A DNA stretch of 64,000 bases from Burkholderiales bacterium UBA2463 (GCA_002342295.1 DDPR01000006.1:77449-141448), one strand, 5' to 3'. Numbered from the stretch's first letter, positions 17,347 to 24,774 are shown. Notes: generated from the sequence alone by a model not told the origin. Translations and numbers: made by a program.

Positions 17347-18485
17347 CGCTCACCCTCACCAACGCTCGCGTCGTCACCGCAACGACCGATTTCTTAGGAA
17401 GCGTGCACATCGAGAACGGCCTCATCCAGGCAATCGATGAAGGCGTGGTCTCTCTGCCCAGTGCCATTGACTTGGAGGGTGACTGGCTCATGCCGGGGCT
17501 CGTCGAGATTCACACCGATAACCTGGAAAAACACCTCATGCCCCGCCCGGGCGTGAATTGGCCGAGCCGATCGGCCTTCCTGATTCACGATGCACAGCTG
17601 GCGGCATCGGGCATCACCACCGCGCTCGATGGCGTGGTCTTGGGCGACATTGAGGCCAAGACGCCGCGCGGCCTCTTTCTTGAGGCGAGCCTTGAAGCGA
17701 TTCGTGGCTTCTCGGATGCGGACCTCTCGCGTGTCGACCACTTTTTGCACCTCAGGTGCGAACTCGCCAACCAAGACGTCTGGGAGCATTACGAATCGCT
17801 GGTGGGACTGCCCCTGGTCAAACTCATCTCGCTCATGGACCACACCCCGGGACAGCGTCAGTGGCGCGACATCAGCAAGTACCGCCAATACTCAGAACGG
17901 CATGGGCGCATGACCGATGCCGAGTTTGATGCGCTCGTGGCCGAGCGGCGATATGCGCAGGAGCACTTCGCTGCACCCTTGCGGGTTCGAATCACGGAGG
18001 ACGCTCGCTCGCGCGGAATGGCGATGGCCTCTCACGATGACACCACCGAGGACCACATCGAGCAGGCCCACGCGGAGGGCATCTTTATTTCTGAGTTTCC
18101 AACCACCGAGGAGGCCTCTCGGGCGGCCCATGCGCATCAGATGGTGACCGTACTGGGCGCACCGAATGTGGTCCAGGGGGGATCGCACTCGGGCAATGTC
18201 TCGGCCATGGACATGGCCAAGGCCGGACTTCTTGATGCACTCTCCAGTGACTACGTACCCGCGAGCCTTCTTGAGGCGGCCTTTCTGTTTATGCGAGACG
18301 CGCAGATGGCCCCGGCCCAGGCCGTCTCGACCATTAGTGTTGCGCCCGCGCGCATGGTTGGATTTCACGACCGAGGAGAGATCGCGCAGGGTCTGCGCGC
18401 CGACCTCATTCGCGTGCGACAAGGAGAAGGGCAGATGCCCCCCGCCGTGCTTCAGACCTGGCGAAAGGGTCAGCGCGTCGCCTGA
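17343..18485 (+). CDS. phnM: RPnTP hydrolase PhnM
   Basis: Amidohydrolase-family enzyme (380 residues) that removes pyrophosphate from alpha-D-ribose 1-alkylphosphonate 5-triphosphate, before the PhnJ step. The early GLVEIHTDNLEKHL motif supplies metal ligands. ASHDDTTEDHIEQA and NVVQGGSHSGNVSAMDMA are further PhnM signatures, and the C-terminus has the usual composite beta sandwich (ADLIRVR). It is the last gene of the operon. phnN, phnO, phnP and the regulator phnF do not follow. Confidence 0.95.
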   Translation: MTLTLTNARVVTATTDFLGSVHIENGLIQAIDEGVVSLPSAIDLEGDWLMPGLVEIHTDNLEKHLMPRPGVNWPSRSAFLIHDAQLAASGITTALDGVVLGDIEAKTPRGLFLEASLEAIRGFSDADLSRVDHFLHLRCELANQDVWEHYESLVGLPLVKLISLMDHTPGQRQWRDISKYRQYSERHGRMTDAEFDALVAERRYAQEHFAAPLRVRITEDARSRGMAMASHDDTTEDHIEQAHAEGIFISEFPTTEEASRAAHAHQMVTVLGAPNVVQGGSHSGNVSAMDMAKAGLLDALSSDYVPASLLEAAFLFMRDAQMAPAQAVSTISVAPARMVGFHDRGEIAQGLRADLIRVRQGEGQMPPAVLQTWRKGQRVA

Positions 18486-18494
18486 GTGCAGCGC

Positions 18495-18523
18495 AAAAAA
18501 AAAGCCCCAACCGAGGCTGGGGC
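18495..18523 (-). terminator. Intrinsic terminator, minus strand
   Basis: Stem arms GCCCCA and TGGGGC (18504-18523) lie next to nine A residues on the plus strand (18495-18503), which read as a T-run on the minus strand after the hairpin. It therefore terminates transcription coming from the PhnZ-like gene. It may also stop phn transcripts from the other side, though without a T-run in that direction. Confidence 0.8.
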
Positions 18524-18629
18524 GAAATGCAGAGTGATCTGCAAGGAGACAACAACACGGGGAAAACCCGCACGTCTATTGCACCACAACATTCCTGATC
18601 TTGCAACGCACCACAGCTGGGTGGAGCGT

Positions 18630-19202
18630 CTAGGCCGACTGGGTTGAAGCAGGTAGGTCTCGCGCAAGATCTGAGACGACACTCAGCACGCGCTCGATGT
18701 CGGGGGTGTGAGCCGAACCCGACTTGGCTTCCTCGTCCCAGCGCCTGAGCGCCACTGCATCTTGGGACCAAGGGTTGGTCTCGAATTCCGCAATCTCCCT
18801 CGCACTCATGGGGCCCCCCTGCAAAGCGAGGCTTCGCACAGAGTCCTCGGACAGCTTTGCCGCGTATTCGGGCTCAGTCGCTACGAGGTAGCGCTTTGCC
18901 GCGACGTGAAGCGCGATGGGCTCGCAGACGGCATCCGGCAGGAATGCCCTGAGGTACGCCGCTCCCACATCCTCGTGCTTATCGTCTTTTCCGGACAGGG
19001 TCGGGCTTCCTTGCTCTCGCTGAAAGAGATGTCCAAGGTCATGAAAGAAGGCTGCAAGCTGCAGCGCGCTTGATGCGCCCGCTCGAGCGGCCAGCCGAAA
19101 GCTCTGCCAGGCGTGATCCAACTGGCTCACAGGCTCCCCGGAGTATTGGAGCCGCCCCTTCTCTCGATAAAGGGCAAGGGCCTGCGGGAGGTCTCTTTTC
19201 AT
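18630..19202 (-). CDS. PhnZ-like HD-domain phosphonate oxygenase
   Basis: HD-domain protein of the phosphonate-operon HD family, related to PhnZ, a mixed-valent diiron oxygenase that cleaves the C-P bond of 1-hydroxy-2-aminoethylphosphonate. I chose ATG 19202 (190 residues), preceded by an AGG; upstream ATGs at 19220 and 19244 are possible. With this start the residues Tyr20, Glu23, His30, His54-Asp55, His58, His76, His99, Lys103, Ser121 and Asp156 line up, at near-constant offset, with the metal and substrate residues I recall for PhnZ. The gene runs convergent to the C-P lyase operon and has its own terminator. No PhnY-type hydroxylase is present in the window, so substrate and pathway are open. 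Confidence 0.82.
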   Translation of the reverse strand: MKRDLPQALALYREKGRLQYSGEPVSQLDHAWQSFRLAARAGASSALQLAAFFHDLGHLFQREQGSPTLSGKDDKHEDVGAAYLRAFLPDAVCEPIALHVAAKRYLVATEPEYAAKLSEDSVRSLALQGGPMSAREIAEFETNPWSQDAVALRRWDEEAKSGSAHTPDIERVLSVVSDLARDLPASTQSA

Positions 19203-19253
19203 GGGTCGATGGCCTGTCATGCGAGATTCACTGGATACGGACATAATAAGGTC

Positions 19254-19469
19254 ATGCTCGATGCCCAGCTCATCCGCCAAGCGCGATTCGTACTGTCCGT
19301 GACGGCATATGAGTGGCTGCATCCCCAGCAGGGTCTCACGGCCAAGGCGCTGGCCCGACAGAAGCAACTCTTCCAGCGCGTACTCAGGGCCATCGTTCGG
19401 CTTGGCAGTCGAACCAGACCCTTCGCCAAGCCGGGTTTCAGGCGCAGACCCAGCCTCCTCGCCAGATAG
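19254..19469 (+). CDS. Small basic hypothetical protein
   Basis: Possible 71-residue gene in the gap between the PhnZ-like gene and the YkuK-like gene. An AAGG lies just before the ATG, although the spacing is short. The first 45 residues look like a helical protein (MLDAQLIRQARFVLSVTAYE); the rest is rich in Arg and Pro. No family is recognised. It would be divergent from the PhnZ-like gene and 21 bases before the next gene. A competing minus-strand frame covers the same DNA, so this call is tentative. Confidence 0.35.
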   Translation: MLDAQLIRQARFVLSVTAYEWLHPQQGLTAKALARQKQLFQRVLRAIVRLGSRTRPFAKPGFRRRPSLLAR

Positions 19470-19490
19470 AATCGGAGGCGAGCCAACACC

Positions 19491-19976
19491 ATGCGACTCG
19501 ACCTCCCCGCCATCCAGCGCTTCATCGCTGCCCAGTCCTCCGCCACCCGAATCTACATCGGAGCAGACTCCTGTCGCCTCCTTCAGTCACGCGTGTGGCA
19601 CGCCGACTACACCCTGGTCGTGGTGGTCCACATCGACGGCAATCGTGGGTGCAAACTCTTTGGTGAGACCGTTCGCGAACGTGACTTCGACCAGCGGGCC
19701 GACCGCCCGCACCTGAGGCTCATGAACGAAGTCTATAAAGTGGCCGAGCTCTACCTGAAGCTTGCGGACGCAATTGGAGATCGCGAGGTGGAGGTGCATC
19801 TCGACCTCAATCCAGATCCCTCCTGCGGCTCCAACTGCGTCGTCCAGCAGGCCATCGGGTACATTCGGGGCGTGTGCAACGTCTGTCCCCGCGTCAAACC
19901 CCACGCCTTCGCGGCCAGCTGTGCAGCCGATCGCTACAAAGAACTCGCAAGCCTCACCGGTCTGAAGGCCGCCTAA
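19491..19976 (+). CDS. YkuK-family RNase H-like protein
   Basis: Protein of 161 residues in the YkuK (DUF458) family, which has a predicted ribonuclease H-like fold. The expected features are an early IYIGADSC strand with an acidic residue, a central VVVVHIDGNRG, and VEVHLDLNPDPSCGSN, which supplies further acidic residues. Members are of unknown function. A GGAGG lies 12 bases before the ATG. The next gene, an SbtA-like transporter, starts 12 bases downstream, so the two are probably co-transcribed, but no functional link is known. Confidence 0.78.
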   Translation: MRLDLPAIQRFIAAQSSATRIYIGADSCRLLQSRVWHADYTLVVVVHIDGNRGCKLFGETVRERDFDQRADRPHLRLMNEVYKVAELYLKLADAIGDREVEVHLDLNPDPSCGSNCVVQQAIGYIRGVCNVCPRVKPHAFAASCAADRYKELASLTGLKAA

Positions 19977-19988
19977 AGCCCGCCCTCC

Positions 19989-20978
19989 TTGACCTCGCTT
20001 CTTGATCCCGCGGTTCTGTTTTTTATCTTTGGGCTCTTTGCGGGCGTGGTCCGATCGAATCTCGAGATCCCGCCGGCCATCAGTCGCTTCTTGGCGCTCT
20101 ATCTCCTCATGGCCCTTGGCCTGAAGGGCGGACTCTCACTCGCGCAGACCGGTCTCACAGCCGAGGTGGCGAAAAGCCTTGGACTTGCGCTCTTTCTCGC
20201 TTCGCTCACCCCAATACTCGGCTTTCTGTTTCTGAGACGAGTGACTTCTAGCTTCAATGCTGCGGCCATCGCGGCAACTTACGGGTCTGTCAGTGCGGTG
20301 ACATTCATTACCGCAAACCAGTTCCTCGATATCAATGGCGTTGAGCACGGCGGCTACATGGCAGCTGCCATGGCCCTCATGGAATCACCTGCAATCATCA
20401 TGGCCGTGGTCATGGCCAACGTGTTGCGCCGACGAGCACAGGATGCGGCGGGGGGCTCAGGGCCCGCGTCCCCTCCTCATCCAGGAGGCCTCTGGGGCGT
20501 GTTGCACGAATCCTTCACCGATGGCGCTCAACTGCTCTTGCTCGCAAGTATGGCCATTGGAACCGTCATTGGCGCAGAGGGTGCCGCAGCCATGAAGCCC
20601 TTCTCGGCAGATCTCTTTAAGGGCATGCTCGCCTTCTTCCTTCTTGACATGGGTCTTCTAGCCTCCCGCAGCCTCAAGAACCTGCGGGGCCAATCGGGCT
20701 GGCTACTTCTCTATGCCGTGCTGGGCCCACTGATTCATGCCTATGTCGCCCTGCTTCTCGCTCGCCTATTCGGCCTGTCGCTGGGGGATGCCACGCTTCT
20801 GGCGGTGCTTGCGGCCAGTGCGAGTTACATTGCTGTGCCGGCCGTTCTGCGTGAGGCCATACCCGAGGCGGAGCCCTCGGTCTATATGGGCCTCTCCCTG
20901 GGCGTCACCTTCCCCTTGAACATCGTGTTTGGAATTCCCCTCTACCACTTTCTCGCTCGGTCCATGCTCTCGGCCTAA
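19989..20978 (+). CDS. SbtA-type sodium-dependent bicarbonate permease
   Basis: Integral membrane protein of 329 residues in the SbtA (DUF897) family, known in cyanobacteria as a high-affinity sodium/bicarbonate symporter. About ten hydrophobic helices are arranged as two related halves separated by a hydrophilic loop at about 155-170. Family signatures include ALYLLMALGLKGG near residue 37, YGSVSAVTFITA, and ASASYIAVPAVLREAIPEA in the second half. The start is TTG at 19989. No sbtB gene for the usual PII-like partner is adjacent. A bicarbonate role is inferred from family only. Confidence 0.85.
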   Translation: MTSLLDPAVLFFIFGLFAGVVRSNLEIPPAISRFLALYLLMALGLKGGLSLAQTGLTAEVAKSLGLALFLASLTPILGFLFLRRVTSSFNAAAIAATYGSVSAVTFITANQFLDINGVEHGGYMAAAMALMESPAIIMAVVMANVLRRRAQDAAGGSGPASPPHPGGLWGVLHESFTDGAQLLLLASMAIGTVIGAEGAAAMKPFSADLFKGMLAFFLLDMGLLASRSLKNLRGQSGWLLLYAVLGPLIHAYVALLLARLFGLSLGDATLLAVLAASASYIAVPAVLREAIPEAEPSVYMGLSLGVTFPLNIVFGIPLYHFLARSMLSA

Positions 20979-20996
20979 GCGATACATCCTGCAAAT

Positions 20997-21024
20997 AAAA
21001 AGGGCCCCGAAGGGCCCTTTTTTT
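20997..21024. terminator. Bidirectional intrinsic terminator
   Basis: Strong hairpin with arms AAAAAGGGCCC (20997-21007) and GGGCCCTTTTT (21012-21022), loop CGAA, and T-run to 21024. The A-run and T-run make it work in both directions. It separates the SbtA-like gene on the plus strand from the phasin gene on the minus strand. Confidence 0.93.
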
Positions 21025-21039
21025 CTTCTAAAGAATCAG

Positions 21040-21615
21040 TTACTCAGCAGCGGCGCGGCGACGGCCAGCTTTGGGCGACGCGGTAGCAACAGCTGCTTCA
21101 CCCGCTTTGGCAGCAGCCTCTACGTTGGTCTCAACCATCTCAACGACTTGCTTGGAAGCCTTGTTGATGGCATCGAACGCTGAGTTAGACGCAGCAAAAG
21201 CCGACTTGATCATGGCCACGAGGCCCTCGGAACCTGCGGGGGCGTTCTTGCTCAGATCGTTGATGGCAGTCGCCATGGCTTTGTTGGCCTCTTCAATGCG
21301 GGACTCAACCAGCTTTGCGAACTCAGCGGCAGTCTCTGCGTTGATGCTGTAAACGTTGCGGCCGTAGCTGGCTGCTTTGCTCAGGCTGGGCTGAGCAACG
21401 TTCTGCGACACGGCGTAAAGCTCGGATGCATCTTTCACGCCGATGAGCTGATGAGCTGCCTCGGTTGCATCAGCCAGGTTGGCCTTGGCAGCCTTGAGGT
21501 TGAGTTCCATGTGCTTTTCCATGCACTCGAGCGAACGAGCAGCCATTTCCACCATAACGGCCTGGCTGTGCTTCATGGCGTTCAGGAACTGATCGGGATT
21601 GATTGCGTTGTTCAT
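21040..21615 (-). CDS. Phasin family protein
   Basis: Polyhydroxyalkanoate granule surface protein (phasin_2 family). ATG 21615 has a good AAAGGA ribosome site and gives 191 residues. The sequence is almost all amphipathic helix, rich in Ala, Glu and Lys, with the Burkholderiales phasin pattern (NPDQFLNAMKHSQA at the start, and a block near SQNVAQPSLSKAASYGRNVY). The C-terminus is an Ala-rich basic tail (SPKAGRRRAAAE). It implies that the organism stores polyhydroxyalkanoate, although no pha synthesis gene is in the window. The upstream region is very AT-rich. Confidence 0.92.
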   Translation of the reverse strand: MNNAINPDQFLNAMKHSQAVMVEMAARSLECMEKHMELNLKAAKANLADATEAAHQLIGVKDASELYAVSQNVAQPSLSKAASYGRNVYSINAETAAEFAKLVESRIEEANKAMATAINDLSKNAPAGSEGLVAMIKSAFAASNSAFDAINKASKQVVEMVETNVEAAAKAGEAAVATASPKAGRRRAAAE

Positions 21616-21699
21616 GTTAAGTCCTTTCAAATTGGTCTGGATGGGTCGGTCCGCATGACTAATATGCGGATGAACAGAATTTTATGGTGCTTTGCACAA

Positions 21700-21790
21700 A
21701 AGTCAAGAGAGAGGTTCATAAATTTTTTTAATTCATAAAATCAATGATTTATAAAATGTCACTGTAACTTAATTGTCATTAAAATAAGCG
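21700..21790. promoter_or_regulatory. AT-rich phasin/yggX intergenic with palindrome
   Basis: This divergent intergenic stretch is far more AT-rich than its surroundings. It contains a perfect 13-base dyad AAATCAATGATTT at 21738-21750 and repeated TTCATAAA/TTTATAAA-like words on either side. The dyad is about 125 bases upstream of the phasin ATG and 77 bases upstream of yggX. It may bind a regulator such as the PHA-responsive repressor of phasin genes, but no consensus known to me matches exactly. Confidence 0.4.
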
Positions 21791-21826
21791 CTGCAACATG
21801 AAATATGGGTATGCCATACTTTGGGC

Positions 21827-22108
21827 ATGACCAGACTCGTCCAGTGCATCAAGCTTGGGAAAGAGGCCGAGGGCCTCGACTTTCCCCCCATCCCCGGTGA
21901 ACTCGGGCAACGTATCTATCAATCGGTCTCCAAACAGGCCTGGGCCGATTGGCTCAAGCACCAGACCATGCTGGTGAACGAGTACCGACTGGTGCTCTCC
22001 GACATTCGCGCTCGCAAATACCTCATGACCCAACTCGAGGCCCACTTCTTTGGGTCAGGTGCCGAGACCGCTTCAGGATTTACCCCTCCACCTCCGCCCT
22101 CCCCCTAG
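21827..22108 (+). CDS. Fe(2+)-trafficking protein YggX
   Basis: Small cytoplasmic protein (93 residues) that protects iron-sulfur proteins from oxidation. The N-terminus MTRLVQCIKLGKEAEGLDFPP is the family signature including Cys7, and GELGQRIYQSVSKQAW and LVNEYRL follow in order. The C-terminus has a short proline run. ATG 21827 is used rather than the TTG two codons upstream. It is transcribed divergently from the phasin gene and is followed by the ArsC-like gene. Confidence 0.94.
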   Translation: MTRLVQCIKLGKEAEGLDFPPIPGELGQRIYQSVSKQAWADWLKHQTMLVNEYRLVLSDIRARKYLMTQLEAHFFGSGAETASGFTPPPPPSP

Positions 22109-22136
22109 CGCCGACCACTTGCCAGGAGCCCGCGAT

Positions 22137-22631
22137 ATGAAGACCTACAACATCCTGTTTCTCTGCACCGGTAACTCAGCAAGATCCATCATGGCGGAAG
22201 CCCTCGCCACGGTCCTGTCTAAGGGTCGCCTCATCGGATACTCCGCGGGGTCGGCCCCGGTCGGTCATGTGAATCCATTTGCTCTGGAGAAAATTAAACC
22301 CTTGGGCTACCCACTTGAAAAGCTGCGCTCCAAGAGTTGGGACGAGTTCGCGCGGCCCGATGCCCCCCAGATGGACTTCATCATTACCGTCTGCGCCTCA
22401 GCGGCCGGCGAGGCCTGCCCGGTCTGGCCGGGCCGACCCGCCTCCGCACACTGGGGCTTTGAGGACCCTGCCGCTGTAGAGGGGAGCGACGCTGAGAAGC
22501 GTCGAGTCTTTAACGATGTCTTCGTGGGCCTGAGCAAACGCATAGAACTTCTCAGCGCCCTCCCCATCGAGACGCTCGACCACGAGTCCCTGCGCAATCG
22601 AATGCAGGAAATCGATGGACACGCCCGCTAG
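22137..22631 (+). CDS. Arsenate reductase ArsC, LMW phosphatase type
   Basis: Member of the low-molecular-weight protein tyrosine phosphatase superfamily, most like thioredoxin-coupled arsenate reductase. ATG 22137 has an AGGAG site and gives 164 residues. The P-loop is LCTGNSARS, with the catalytic cysteine at about residue 11 in the CX5R pattern. TVCASAAGEACPVWPG supplies the two additional cysteines used in the arsenate reductase disulfide relay, and FEDPAA is the acid loop. No arsR, arsB or acr3 gene is nearby, so it is an isolated copy. A phosphatase role cannot be excluded. Confidence 0.86.
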   Translation: MKTYNILFLCTGNSARSIMAEALATVLSKGRLIGYSAGSAPVGHVNPFALEKIKPLGYPLEKLRSKSWDEFARPDAPQMDFIITVCASAAGEACPVWPGRPASAHWGFEDPAAVEGSDAEKRRVFNDVFVGLSKRIELLSALPIETLDHESLRNRMQEIDGHAR

Positions 22632-22658
22632 TTAAAAGCGAGCGTCACTCGGCGCAAC

Positions 22659-23327
22659 TCAGGACTGGTGACGGACGTCCCGGCCCTTCACCATGTAGAC
22701 CACGTGCTCGGCCATATTCTTTGAATGGTCGCCAATGCGCTCCATTGCCTTGGCAAAGAAGAGCATGTCGATGGAGCGCGAGATGGTGCGGGAGTCCTCG
22801 AGCACATAAGAGATGAGCAGGCGGATGGTGTTGCGGAAATGGTCGTCGACGATCTTGTCCTCGCGAACCACGCTATCAACGACCGATGCATCTTCGCGAG
22901 CAAAGGCATCGAGCGCCCGGTGCATCATCGATGTGACGTGGGTTGACATCGCACTAAAGTCGATACGGGGCGCCATGGAGGGTCCGGCCTCGTAGAAACG
23001 AATGGCCATGCGGGCCATCTTCTCTGCCTCGTCGCCGCAGCGCTCGAGGTCTCGAATCATCTTCATGGAAGCCACCAGGAAACGAAGATCGGATGCCGCG
23101 GGCTGGCGCTTGGCAATAACGTTGTTACACACCTCGTCAATCTCAACCTCAGATGCATTCACCTTGTGCTCCATCTCGAGCACGCCCTTGAGCTGAGCGG
23201 TGTCACCCGTTGCGAAGCCCACGAGGGCCGCCTTGATCATCTCCTCCACCTGACCACCCATCTTGAGGATGCGGGTGCGGATGTCTTCGAGTTCGTTGTC
23301 AAACTGGGCAGTCGTATGACCTGTCAT
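22659..23327 (-). CDS. phoU: Phosphate signalling protein PhoU
   Basis: PhoU (222 residues) negatively links PstSCAB activity to the PhoR-PhoB system. It is made of two three-helix repeats; the metal-binding motif appears as EVEIDEVCNN in the first and EDKIVDDHFRN in the second. RDLERCGDEAEKMARMA and MERIGDHSKNMAEH are the other conserved blocks. Unusually, it is not directly downstream of pstB: three tRNA genes, a plus-strand cysteine-cluster gene and rpiA lie between. phoB and phoR are not adjacent either. Confidence 0.95.
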   Translation of the reverse strand: MTGHTTAQFDNELEDIRTRILKMGGQVEEMIKAALVGFATGDTAQLKGVLEMEHKVNASEVEIDEVCNNVIAKRQPAASDLRFLVASMKMIRDLERCGDEAEKMARMAIRFYEAGPSMAPRIDFSAMSTHVTSMMHRALDAFAREDASVVDSVVREDKIVDDHFRNTIRLLISYVLEDSRTISRSIDMLFFAKAMERIGDHSKNMAEHVVYMVKGRDVRHQS

Positions 23328-23389
23328 GGCGCGTTTTCCTTAGGGAAGATGGACTTACCTGAATATACAACTCTGGAGTGACCCGGATG

Positions 23390-24067
23390 TTACTGGACGG
23401 CCAGACGCCGAACGCCGTCTTGGCCCGCCACCAACGCGAGTTGCGCACGCTGCCTTGCAAAAATCCCGTTACAGACAATGCCCGGAATGGTGTTGAGCCG
23501 ATCCTCCCAGGCCAAGGGGTCGTCAATCTTTAGGCCATGCACATCCAAGATGGACTGACCGCTGTCAGTCACAACGCCCTCGCGCAGGGTCGGCCTCCCT
23601 CCGAGCGCCTCAAGAGCCCACGAGACGGGCCGAAGGGCTGTGGTGATGACCTCGATGGGCAGCGGAAAGGCCCCTAACTGGCTGACCAGCTTGGACTCGT
23701 CCACGATGCACACAAAGCGGTGCGCCGCGCTTGCCACCACCTTCTCCCGCGTGAGCGCGGCGCCGCCTCCCTTCACCATGCACAGCCCCGGCTCAATCTC
23801 GTCAGCCCCATCAATATAGAGGGCCATGGGCTCGGTGAGCTGGTCGAGTGACGCCACAGGCAGGCCAAGCCCTTGCAGTTTTTTCTCGGTCCGAATGGAG
23901 CTGGCCACATAGCCAGCAAGCTCAAGTCGATTCGAGGCAATCGCTTCAATGAGGCAGTCCACTGTCGAGCCCGTTCCCACGCCAATCACGACCGCGGGAG
24001 GCAGCCGCCGAAGCTCCTCGATGGCCGCCTGCGCAACGTCTTCCTTCAACTCCTGTTGTGTCTTCAA
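23390..24067 (-). CDS. rpiA: Ribose-5-phosphate isomerase A
   Basis: Cytoplasmic RpiA (225 residues) interconverts ribose 5-phosphate and ribulose 5-phosphate in the pentose phosphate pathway. Signatures are GVGTGSTVDCLIEAI for the phosphate, YIDGADEIEPGLCMVKGGGAALTREK with catalytic Asp and Glu residues, and FPLPIEVI near the middle. The gene precedes phoU on the same strand with 62 bases between. Its start codon overlaps nothing essential on the plus strand if the adjacent cysteine-cluster gene begins at 24100. Confidence 0.95.
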   Translation of the reverse strand: MKTQQELKEDVAQAAIEELRRLPPAVVIGVGTGSTVDCLIEAIASNRLELAGYVASSIRTEKKLQGLGLPVASLDQLTEPMALYIDGADEIEPGLCMVKGGGAALTREKVVASAAHRFVCIVDESKLVSQLGAFPLPIEVITTALRPVSWALEALGGRPTLREGVVTDSGQSILDVHGLKIDDPLAWEDRLNTIPGIVCNGIFARQRAQLALVAGQDGVRRLAVQ

Positions 24068-24099
24068 AGAATGTGTCCTTCGACCTATACAATGTGTGC

Positions 24100-24480
24100 A
24101 TGAGTGTGAAATACGACTGCGCGAAGTGCCCCGGCTACTGCTGCAGCTACCCGCGAATCGTCGTCACAAACAAGGACGTCAAGCGGTTGGCGCAGCATTT
24201 TGATGTCAGCGAGAAAGAGGCGGCCAAGCGCTTCACGCGAGTCTACCGCTTCGATTCGGAAGACGAACACATCGAAGAGCGCATCCTCAAGCACAGCCCC
24301 GACAAGGTCTACAAGTCGGTCTGCAGCTTCCTGGATCAAGGGAAACGACGCTGCACCATTTACTCGGCCCGTCCCACCGTGTGCAGGGAGTACCCCGACG
24401 GAAAGACCTGTGGGTACTACAGCTTTCTGAAATTTGAGCGCAAACAGCAGGGTGATAAGGACTTCATTCCCAGCGCTTAA
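24100..24480 (+). CDS. YkgJ-family cysteine cluster protein
   Basis: Protein of 126 residues in the YkgJ/CxxCxxCC family, thought to bind a metal or iron-sulfur centre. The first cysteines lie in YDCAKCPGYCCSYP, followed by VCSFLDQGKRRCTIYSARPTVCREYP and CGYYSF. I start at ATG 24100, which leaves 32 bases to the divergent rpiA start; an upstream ATG at 24058 would overlap rpiA. The biochemical role is unknown for this family. Confidence 0.85.
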   Translation: MSVKYDCAKCPGYCCSYPRIVVTNKDVKRLAQHFDVSEKEAAKRFTRVYRFDSEDEHIEERILKHSPDKVYKSVCSFLDQGKRRCTIYSARPTVCREYPDGKTCGYYSFLKFERKQQGDKDFIPSA

Positions 24481-24487
24481 AAGGGGG

Positions 24488-24564
24488 TGGGGTGACCGAT
24501 GGGACTCGAACCCACGACAACCAGAATCACAATCTGGGACTCTACCAACTGAGCTACGGCCACC
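24488..24564 (-). tRNA. tRNA-His (GTG)
   Basis: Cloverleaf on the minus strand with the anticodon GTG in a 7-base loop (TTGTGAT). The acceptor arms GTGGCCG and CGGTCAC pair with one G-T step. The extra G at position -1 (24564) faces discriminator C73 (24491), the histidine identity pair. CCA is encoded at 24490-24488. The T-arm reads GGGTTCGAGTCCC. Confidence 0.96.
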
Positions 24565-24587
24565 ACGGATTAAACAGGGGCACCAAC

Positions 24588-24664
24588 TGGCCTGCCGGGA
24601 GGGAATCGAACCCCCGACCTACAGCTTAGAAGGCTGTTGCTCTATCCAACTGAGCTACCGGCAG
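24588..24664 (-). tRNA. tRNA-Arg (TCT)
   Basis: Minus-strand tRNA of 77 bases with acceptor arms CTGCCGG and CCGGCAG, discriminator G and encoded CCA. The anticodon loop CTTCTAA carries TCT, which reads AGA codons. The T-arm contains GGGTTCGATTCCC. It is the middle gene of the Pro-Arg-His group. Confidence 0.95.
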
Positions 24665-24687
24665 TCTGAGCCCTTCGGCTATGCCCA

Positions 24688-24764
24688 TGGTCGGGGTGGA
24701 GAGATTCGAACTCCCGACCCTCTGCTCCCAAAGCAGATGCGCTACCAGGCTGCGCTACACCCCG
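24688..24764 (-). tRNA. tRNA-Pro (TGG)
   Basis: Minus-strand tRNA of 77 bases with acceptor arms CGGGGTG and CACCCCG, discriminator A and encoded CCA. The anticodon loop TTTGGGA carries TGG. The C1 base and the T-arm GAGTTCGAATCTC are normal for bacterial tRNA-Pro. It starts 27 bases after the pstB stop codon. Confidence 0.96.
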
Positions 24765-24774
24765 AGAGTGCACG

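Noticed and set aside
19217..19546. Minus-strand 109-codon frame in the gap near the YkuK-like gene
   Set aside because: It overlaps the start of the YkuK-like gene and the PhnZ-like upstream region and has a composition rich in Trp, Arg and Ser without helical pattern; the plus-strand small ORF is a better though weak candidate.
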